From Bryobacteraceae bacterium (GTDB lineage Bacteria > Acidobacteriota > Terriglobia > Bryobacterales > Bryobacteraceae): 32,549 nucleotides of DNA. The notes under the pieces were generated by a model, which was not told the DNA's origin, searched no databases, and was given only the letters and a program-made list of their open reading frames with translations. The position numbers and the translations under genes are program-made. Within the stretch, counting starts at the first letter, position 1. The number at the start of each line of letters is the position of its first letter. Positions 26,732-32,549 of the stretch are shown here, one piece after another. Where the stretch lies: NCBI GenBank assembly GCA_025980435.1, contig JAICXK010000027.1, positions 1-32,549 of the forward strand, given 5' to 3'.

Positions 26732-26760
26732 TTGACATCCTGGGTATTCTTTAATATCCT
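26732..26760 (+). promoter_or_regulatory. Near-consensus sigma-70 promoter for padR-ADOP operon
   Basis: TTGACA (26732-26737), a 17-base spacer and TATCCT (26755-26760) form an almost ideal housekeeping promoter. The expected transcript start (about 26766-26768) is only two to four bases before the ATG at 26770, and no ribosome site fits, so the mRNA should be leaderless or nearly so. Confidence 0.7.
26742..26759. promoter_or_regulatory. Candidate PadR operator (inverted repeat over spacer and -10)
   Basis: GGGTATT (26742-26748) and AATATCC (26753-26759) form an inverted repeat with one mismatch and a four-base centre. It covers the spacer and -10 element of the padR promoter, where a bound PadR dimer would block polymerase, as known for autoregulated PadR proteins. 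Confidence 0.5.
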
Positions 26761-26769
26761 ATAGCTCGA

Positions 26770-27120
26770 ATGTCTAGGCATGAACCAGACCAGCCCGAAG
26801 CGGAACTTTTACAGGGCACACTCGATCTCCTCATCCTAAAGGTCCTTGCCCTGCAGCCTCTGCACGGGTACGGCATCGTCCAACGCCTCAAGCAGATAAC
26901 GCATGATGCTCTGCAGATTCGCCAAGGATCTTTGTACCCGGCGCTTTACCGTCTTGAGAAACGCGGCTTTTTAAAGGCGACGTGGAAGACGGTAGCTGGC
27001 CGCGACGCAAAGTTTTACACGCTGACGAAGGCCGGAGAACGGAAGCTTGAAGCCGAGCGGGCCGGATGGGAGCGCTTGTCTGTGGCGGTTCGTTTGGTTC
27101 TGGAAACGGCGAAGCAGTAA
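26770..27120 (+). CDS. PadR-family transcriptional regulator (acidobacterial ADOP-linked type)
   Basis: The 116-residue protein has the PadR winged-helix domain over most of its length: [21 protein letters not shown], then [10 protein letters not shown], the recognition part [19 protein letters not shown], and the wing [20 protein letters not shown]. The short C-terminal helix ([16 protein letters not shown]) should serve dimer formation. This size and sequence type is typical for the small PadR repressors that precede ADOP permeases in Acidobacteriota. Its stop lies one base before the permease start, so both are on one mRNA; the dyad in its promoter points to autorepression. The inducer is unknown. 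Confidence 0.93.
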   Translation: MSRHEPDQPEAELLQGTLDLLILKVLALQPLHGYGIVQRLKQITHDALQIRQGSLYPALYRLEKRGFLKATWKTVAGRDAKFYTLTKAGERKLEAERAGWERLSVAVRLVLETAKQ

Positions 27121-27121
27121 T

Positions 27122-29734
27122 ATGGCGCTGCCGAAACGCTTCGACAAACGGCTCAACGCCGAAATGCAGTTTCATCTGGACGCTGCAACACAGGCTTACA
27201 TAACGGACGGATTGCAGCCTGAGGAGGCGCGGCGCCGGGCTCTCGCGGATTTTGGAGCATTAGAACTCGCCAAAGACGAGGTGCGCGATCTCCGTCCGTT
27301 TCATTGGATTGAAGAAATCGGTCGAGATCTCCGCTATGCCACCCGGCAACTTTGCAAATCTCCCACCTTCAGTGTGGCCGCAATCCTGACTTTAGCGCTC
27401 GGTATCGGTGCAAACACCGCCATTTTCAGCGTTGTCAAAGCTGTTTTGTTGAACCCCTTGCCGTATAAAGGTCCTGACCGGCTCGTGATGGTTTGGGAGC
27501 AAAATCTTCACCGCGGCTGGACTCACAATATCGTCTCGGCGGCTAATTTTCTCGATTGGCGTGAGCACAACCACGTGTTCACCGAAATGGCCGCGCTTAA
27601 AGTCCGTGCGTTTGCCCTTACCGGAAACGGAGATCCCGTCGAGGTCAACGCGGAGCAAATCACGCCCAATCTGTTCTCTGTATTGGGCGTCAAGCCGCTC
27701 TATGGCCGGGCATTTGTTCCGGAAGAAGGCAAGCCGAACAGCGCGCGCGTGGTCATCGTGGGATATGGGCTCTGGCGCAGCCGCTACGGCAGCGATCCGA
27801 AACTGATTGGCAAACAGATCCTTTTGGATGGCCAAAGCTATACCGTTATTGGCATCATGCCGGCCGGCTTTCGCGATGCTTACGTTGCCAATGGCTTACT
27901 CAACGCTCAGATCTGGATCTCTGGGTTGGATCTGTCAAAGCCGCGCCGGGACTGGCACGAATACGTCGCAATGGCGCGCCTGAAACCTGGCGTAACCATC
28001 CAACAGGCGCAGAACGAAATGGATGTAATGTCCGGCCGCATTCAGCGCCAATACCCGGAAGACGAAGGCTGGACGACGCTTGTCGTAGGTATGCACGACG
28101 ACGTCGTAGGTCAAGCGCGTCCGGCGCTGATTGTGTTGATGATTGCGGTCGCACTTGTTCTGTTGATCGCCTGTGTGAATCTTGCAAACCTGCTGCTCGC
28201 CCGTGGAGCCGGCCGCATTCGGGAAATCGCTTTGCGCAGTGCTCTCGGAGCCGGCCGCGGCCGGCTAATGCGCCAACTGCTTACCGAAAGCTGCTTGCTC
28301 TCGCTATTTGGGGCGGGTCTCGGCTTGCTGTTTGCTGCTGCCGCGGCCAAAGCGCTGGTGAGCCTCGCCCCGCCCGGAACATTCGGCATTGAAAGCGCCG
28401 GTCTGAACATTCCGGTACTCGGCTATACGCTCGCCATAGCCGTTCTCACCGGCTTCCTCTTTGGCCTGTTGCCCGCGCTCGGCTTGTCCAAATCCGATCT
28501 GATTGGGGCGCTCAAGGAAAGCAGCCGGAGCGCTAGTGAAGGCTCGCGCGCACAATCGCTTCGCAAAAGCTTGGTTTCTGCCGAATTCGCGTTGTCCCTG
28601 GTTCTCGTGATCGGCGCGGTTTTGATGATCAAAACGATCGTCTCCCTGCGCAAGATCAATCCCGGTTTCAATCCGCATCACGTCGTAACGATGACTATGT
28701 ACCTGGATACCTCTCGGTACAAAGCGCCTGGTTCGCGCGTTCAATTCTGGAATAAACTTCTTCAGCGCGTGCAATCATTGCCGGGCGTTCAATACGCCAG
28801 CGTCTCGCGCGGTATTCCGTTCGAAGGCTGGAGTGGCAATGATTTCGTTACCGCTGAAAATCCTGTTCCTCCGATGAATGAAAGGCCGGACGGAAATGCG
28901 ATTATGATTGGCCCGCAATATTTCCGCGCCATGGGCGTTCCCTTGCTTGGAGGCCGCGGCTTTACCGAAGCGGATACAGAAGGCGCGCTTCCGGTGGCCA
29001 TCGTGAACGAGGAGCTCATGCGCGAAAACTGGCCCGGCCAGAATCCAATCGGCAAACGCTTAAAAATGGCCGGAGATCAATACCCTTGGCTTACGGTGAT
29101 CGGCATCGCCGGAAACGTCAGAACGCAAGGTGTTAATGTCGGGTTCCATTCGGAAATCTACATGCCCTATCCGCAGTACTCCTCCTGGCAGGAGCACCCC
29201 GATGAACTGCTGGTCCGTACTTTCGGACAGCCGCTATCTATTGTTCCCGCCGTTCGCCGCGTTGTCGCCGAATTTGACAAGAATCTTCCCATCTCCGAAA
29301 TCCGAACCATGGATGAAGTTGCCAGCGGGATGTTCTCACTTCAAGATTTCTTCACGCTTCTGCTCGTCAGTTTCGCTGGCCTGGCGCTTGTTCTCGCCGC
29401 AGTCGGCATCTACGGAGTCATGGCCTATTCGATTGCGCAACGCACTCAGGAAATCGGCATCCGCATGGCGCTCGGAGCCGAACAAAGCAATATTCTCCGC
29501 GCCGTAATCCGTCAAGGGCTCACGCTCGCCGCTGTCGGAACCACAATTGGCCTGGCAGCCGCCTTCGGCCTCACTCGCTTCCTTTCAGAGCAACTCTACG
29601 ATGTCAAAGCTACTGATCCATTTACGTTCGCCTTTGTGCCGGTCGTTCTCCTCGGGGTAGCTTTCTTCGCCAGCTACATCCCGGCCCGCCGCGCCGCCCA
29701 AGTCGATCCCATTGTGGCTTTGCGATACGAGTAA
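27122..29734 (+). CDS. ADOP-type orphan ABC permease (MacB/FtsX), PadR-linked
   Basis: The 870-residue protein, starting at the ATG one base after the padR stop, has the complete ADOP layout: a soluble N-terminal helical domain (1-65, [17 protein letters not shown] and [21 protein letters not shown]), first membrane helix (about 85-107, [18 protein letters not shown]), MacB-type periplasmic domain, an FtsX block near 335-450 ([22 protein letters not shown]), a second entry helix, another periplasmic domain and a last FtsX block ([25 protein letters not shown], ending [16 protein letters not shown]). An open frame exists up to 27047 but lies within padR. The ATPase partner is not encoded nearby. 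The likely role is PadR-controlled transport or envelope work in response to a small molecule, which is inference from family. Confidence 0.94.
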   Translation: MALPKRFDKRLNAEMQFHLDAATQAYITDGLQPEEARRRALADFGALELAKDEVRDLRPFHWIEEIGRDLRYATRQLCKSPTFSVAAILTLALGIGANTAIFSVVKAVLLNPLPYKGPDRLVMVWEQNLHRGWTHNIVSAANFLDWREHNHVFTEMAALKVRAFALTGNGDPVEVNAEQITPNLFSVLGVKPLYGRAFVPEEGKPNSARVVIVGYGLWRSRYGSDPKLIGKQILLDGQSYTVIGIMPAGFRDAYVANGLLNAQIWISGLDLSKPRRDWHEYVAMARLKPGVTIQQAQNEMDVMSGRIQRQYPEDEGWTTLVVGMHDDVVGQARPALIVLMIAVALVLLIACVNLANLLLARGAGRIREIALRSALGAGRGRLMRQLLTESCLLSLFGAGLGLLFAAAAAKALVSLAPPGTFGIESAGLNIPVLGYTLAIAVLTGFLFGLLPALGLSKSDLIGALKESSRSASEGSRAQSLRKSLVSAEFALSLVLVIGAVLMIKTIVSLRKINPGFNPHHVVTMTMYLDTSRYKAPGSRVQFWNKLLQRVQSLPGVQYASVSRGIPFEGWSGNDFVTAENPVPPMNERPDGNAIMIGPQYFRAMGVPLLGGRGFTEADTEGALPVAIVNEELMRENWPGQNPIGKRLKMAGDQYPWLTVIGIAGNVRTQGVNVGFHSEIYMPYPQYSSWQEHPDELLVRTFGQPLSIVPAVRRVVAEFDKNLPISEIRTMDEVASGMFSLQDFFTLLLVSFAGLALVLAAVGIYGVMAYSIAQRTQEIGIRMALGAEQSNILRAVIRQGLTLAAVGTTIGLAAAFGLTRFLSEQLYDVKATDPFTFAFVPVVLLGVAFFASYIPARRAAQVDPIVALRYE

Positions 29735-29819
29735 ATCACGCCATGCGGTCCGACAACCGCGCATGAAAATAGGTGCGATTGGGTGTATTATCCGAGCGAA
29801 CTGCACGCACGGCGACAAA

Positions 29820-29839
29820 AGGTGGCGAACCCGTCACCT
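29820..29839 (-). terminator. Possible intrinsic terminator of the minus-strand ADOP gene
   Basis: Read on the minus strand directly after the TAG stop, AGGTGAC, a six-base loop and GCCACCT form a stem with one mismatch, followed by TTTTGT. It lies in the 103-base gap between the convergent ADOP genes. The stem is short, so strength is doubtful. Confidence 0.4.
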
Positions 29840-32534
29840 ACTCGAACCTTAATGCGTCGGTCGGGTTTACGCTCGAGGCCCGATGCGCGGGAATGAGTGC
29901 GGCGGCCCCTCCGGTCGAACAGAGAACCAAAATGGCGATTGCAATTACAGCCGGGTCGGAGGCTTTGACATCGTAGAGTTGCGATTGTACCAGCCGGCCC
30001 AAAGCCCAGACGAAAGGCAGACCGATACCTATTCCCGAAAAGATCATCGCCAGCGCATCGCGAAGAACCAGCCAAATCGCAGACCAGCGCCCGGCTCCTA
30101 GCGCCAACCTGATCCCGATCTCGCGCGTACGTTGCGTCACGACAAAAGACATCACGCCATACAGGCCAACCAGCGAAAGCAGCAGCGCAAGCATGCCGAA
30201 GCTGCCGGACAGAGTCGCCAGCATATGTTCTGTGTTCAACGATCGATCGACTTGTTCGTCTAAGGTGCGGAAATTGGTCATTGTCAAAACGGGGTTGACG
30301 CCGCGGACCATCGCGCGAAGCGCCTGGAATGCGGATTCTGCTCTTCCATGAACCCGTATGTAGAAGGTGGCTGCGCCTTGTCCTTCGAATGGGAAATAGG
30401 CTTGCTCCGACTCCTCGCGAATCCCGCGATAACTAAAATTCGACACCACGCCGATTATTTCGGTGTTCGGCCTAGCGTCCGGCCCTGAACCTTGGCAGAT
30501 GCGCACCCCCAACGGGTTTCGCCCTCCCAGATAATGCTTCACGAACGCTTCGTTCACGATCGCTGACCGCGACTCTCGTTCGCCCGGCGGGCCGATATCG
30601 CGTTCATCGAAGTTTCGTCCAGCAATGATTTTGATGCCCATGGTTGAGAAGAATCCCGGTGTAACGGCGTTCAGATTCACATCACGGTCAGTCGAAAATC
30701 TCTTGTCTGCCAGGATGGTCATTGGATTGTTCCAGCTTCCGCCGGTTAGTAACGGCCATCGAGCAACCGCCGAAGTCTGAACGATCGGTGAGTGCCCGAT
30801 TGCTTCATCGATGCGACGAAGCAGGCGGTTTCCTTCTTCTTCCGAATATCCGCTTCGCTGGCAGTCGATTCCGAATGAGACAAGGCTGGCAGTCGGGAAT
30901 CCTGGCCCTTTCGCCATCAACGCATTCAGCGTCCGGACAAACAAGGCGGCGCTCACAACTAAAATCAAAGTCAGGGCGATCTGCGCGATCACAATAACCT
31001 TTCGAAGCCGCACGCTCCTGAATGCCGTGCCGCCTCGCTCACGGAGCGCCGAAATCACCGAGCGCCGTCCTGACTGCCAGGCCGGAGCAAGACCGCTCAA
31101 CACGCCCGCCGTTACACTTGCAAGGAATGCGAACAGCAAAAGACGTGGGTCAATGCCCGCGTGCAGAGCAGTAGCGGCATTGTCCCTCGGAAGGGATGCG
31201 ATAAGAGTTTGCACAGCAATCGGAGCCACCGCGATTCCAAGCACTCCCCCCGTGAACGCGATCAGCAGACTGTCGGCGAGAAGCTGCCGCCCTAGCCGCC
31301 CGCGCGACGCGCCCAGCGCCAGCCTGGTGCCAATCTCGCGATCACGGGCCGAGCCGCGCGCCAGGAACAGACCAGAGACATTTAAACAGGCCAGCCCCAG
31401 CAATACTGCCGTCACTGCGAATAAAACCCACAACGGTTCCAACAGCCGTCGCCTCAGTCCGGAATGGCCCTGTGGCGCCGGAGTGAGCACGATCGACGAA
31501 TTGAGAAATCTCTGTCGGCGTTCCGCTGTGATGACAGGGAATCCTGCACGGCGAGTATCCTCCTTCAACATCGCTTTGAACCATGGTTGCAATCCTGTCT
31601 GAGCTTCCCGCAGCGTTGTGCCTTGATTCAACCGGCCCAGCACCTGCATCCAGCGGGTCCGGCGATCGTGAAGATTATTGAATCCTGGAATGACCTCTGT
31701 CGACATCGAGGCTGGAATCCAGAGTGATGGAACCTCCCCAACATCGATGCCATGGAACGTCGCAGCCGCAACCCCGATGATGATCAGGGGATGCCGGTTC
31801 ACCAGCACTTTGCGGCCAACCACATCTGTGGCGCCTCCAAGCTGCGTCTTCCAGAAGTCGTAGGAAAGAATCGCCACCGGATTACTATTCGGCCTGCGAT
31901 CGTCGTCGTTTGTCAGGACCCGCCCCAATGCTGGTCCTACTCCAAGCACCGGGAAGTAGTTACCGGAGATAATTTCCGCGGTCGCGGCGTGATAGTCGCT
32001 GCCCGTTGAGAGATTGACAGTTGTGAGCGCGCGGCAGAACACACCCTCGAAGAACTGCTTCTGCTGGTCGAGGTCGCGGCAGATAGGGTAAGACATGAGG
32101 TTCCAACTGCCGAACCCATTCGCGACCTGATCACCTTTCCAATCGATCAGGACAAGGCGGTCCGGTTGGCGTACCGGAAGCGCGTGCAGCAATACCTGGT
32201 CCACCAGGGAGTAGATTGCCGTCGTTGCTCCAATGCCGAGCATGAGCGACAGCACGGCCGTCATAGTGAACGCAGGCGTCCTGAGAAAAGAACGCAGGGA
32301 GAAGCGAAGATCGTATGTGAAATCCCGCAGCCATCGAGTCAGCCAGATATCTCGTACTTCCTCTTGGATTTGCGCAATGCTTCCTAGTTCCACCGTGGCT
32401 TGCCGCCGAGCTTCTGCTATCGACAGGCCCGATCTCTGAAGATCGACGATTCGCCGATCGAGGTGGTAGCGCAGTTCGCGATCCAATCCGCTGTCTAGCT
32501 TCTTGCGCCGGAACCAGTTCGCTAGTTTCCTCAT
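29838..32534 (-). CDS. ADOP-type orphan ABC permease (MacB/FtsX), third copy
   Basis: The 898-residue protein starts 15 bases from the right edge and is complete. It has the N-terminal helical domain (about 1-65, LDRELRYHLDRRIVDLQ, AEARRQATVELGS), first membrane helix (about 91-112, AVLSLMLGIGATTAIYSLVD), a periplasmic MacB-like domain, FtsX block (LACLNVSGLFLARGSARDREIG), a second helix (KVIVIAQIALTLILVVSAALF) and the last FtsX block (VGLYGVMSFVVTQRTREIGIRL, ending HRASSVNPTDALRFE). It faces the other ADOP gene convergently and is clearly diverged from it, so this is not a recent tandem copy. Any PadR gene for it would lie just outside the window. Confidence 0.94.
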   Translation of the reverse strand: MRKLANWFRRKKLDSGLDRELRYHLDRRIVDLQRSGLSIAEARRQATVELGSIAQIQEEVRDIWLTRWLRDFTYDLRFSLRSFLRTPAFTMTAVLSLMLGIGATTAIYSLVDQVLLHALPVRQPDRLVLIDWKGDQVANGFGSWNLMSYPICRDLDQQKQFFEGVFCRALTTVNLSTGSDYHAATAEIISGNYFPVLGVGPALGRVLTNDDDRRPNSNPVAILSYDFWKTQLGGATDVVGRKVLVNRHPLIIIGVAAATFHGIDVGEVPSLWIPASMSTEVIPGFNNLHDRRTRWMQVLGRLNQGTTLREAQTGLQPWFKAMLKEDTRRAGFPVITAERRQRFLNSSIVLTPAPQGHSGLRRRLLEPLWVLFAVTAVLLGLACLNVSGLFLARGSARDREIGTRLALGASRGRLGRQLLADSLLIAFTGGVLGIAVAPIAVQTLIASLPRDNAATALHAGIDPRLLLFAFLASVTAGVLSGLAPAWQSGRRSVISALRERGGTAFRSVRLRKVIVIAQIALTLILVVSAALFVRTLNALMAKGPGFPTASLVSFGIDCQRSGYSEEEGNRLLRRIDEAIGHSPIVQTSAVARWPLLTGGSWNNPMTILADKRFSTDRDVNLNAVTPGFFSTMGIKIIAGRNFDERDIGPPGERESRSAIVNEAFVKHYLGGRNPLGVRICQGSGPDARPNTEIIGVVSNFSYRGIREESEQAYFPFEGQGAATFYIRVHGRAESAFQALRAMVRGVNPVLTMTNFRTLDEQVDRSLNTEHMLATLSGSFGMLALLLSLVGLYGVMSFVVTQRTREIGIRLALGAGRWSAIWLVLRDALAMIFSGIGIGLPFVWALGRLVQSQLYDVKASDPAVIAIAILVLCSTGGAAALIPAHRASSVNPTDALRFE

Positions 32535-32549
32535 GATCTGCCGCTCTCA

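Noticed and set aside
29743..29764. Hairpin after the plus-strand ADOP gene as terminator
   Set aside because: The stem is six base pairs with a bulge and no T-run follows.

Overview
The window looks like chromosomal DNA of an Acidobacteriota bacterium, most likely from the Solibacter/Bryobacter branch. The basis is three large orphan FtsX/MacB-type permeases of the ADOP kind (acidobacterial duplicated orphan permease), one directly behind an acidobacterial-type PadR repressor, plus a PEP-CTERM protein, an ECF sigma/FecR switch and a moderately GC-rich base composition. This placement is inference from gene families; no rRNA or other marker is present. I see no tRNA, CRISPR array, insertion sequence or prophage.

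Layout. 1-2136 (minus strand): the N-terminal 458 residues of a secreted GH3 beta-glucosidase-type enzyme that runs off the left edge, preceded by a PEP-CTERM surface protein broken by a one-base frameshift. 2454-5918: a stress-type cluster with an eRF1-like baeRF/Balon-type protein without a GGQ motif, a small one-helix membrane protein, a small zinc-ribbon protein, and a site-2 protease (M50) with two CBS domains. The pairing of baeRF and CBS-M50 protease recalls the mycobacterial dormancy locus that holds Rv2625c (Rip3) and Rv2629. 6118-7068 (minus): a two-module VOC ring-cleaving dioxygenase of the MhqO type.

7502-17226: a short ADOP permease, then a tightly packed operon: ECF sigma factor, a very large anti-sigma/FecR protein with a long extracytoplasmic part, and an ABC-2 exporter in the order ATPase-permease-ATPase-permease. 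Overlapping or nearly touching stops and starts link all six genes. The last permease carries a BamE/SmpA-like domain between its first two membrane segments. I read this as one envelope-sensing and export unit, possibly undescribed.

17338-26618: a DUF1398 protein, a phage-tail-collar (microcystin-dependent protein type) protein, then a two-partner secretion pair: a 2112-residue TpsA exoprotein with a TPS domain, GLUG motifs, seven regular 86-87 residue MBG repeats and YDG repeats, followed with a 7-base overlap by its TpsB outer-membrane transporter. 26770-32534: a PadR-ADOP operon with a near-consensus promoter so close to the start codon that the mRNA should be leaderless or nearly so, with a dyad over the -10 region as a likely PadR operator; and a convergent third ADOP gene on the minus strand.
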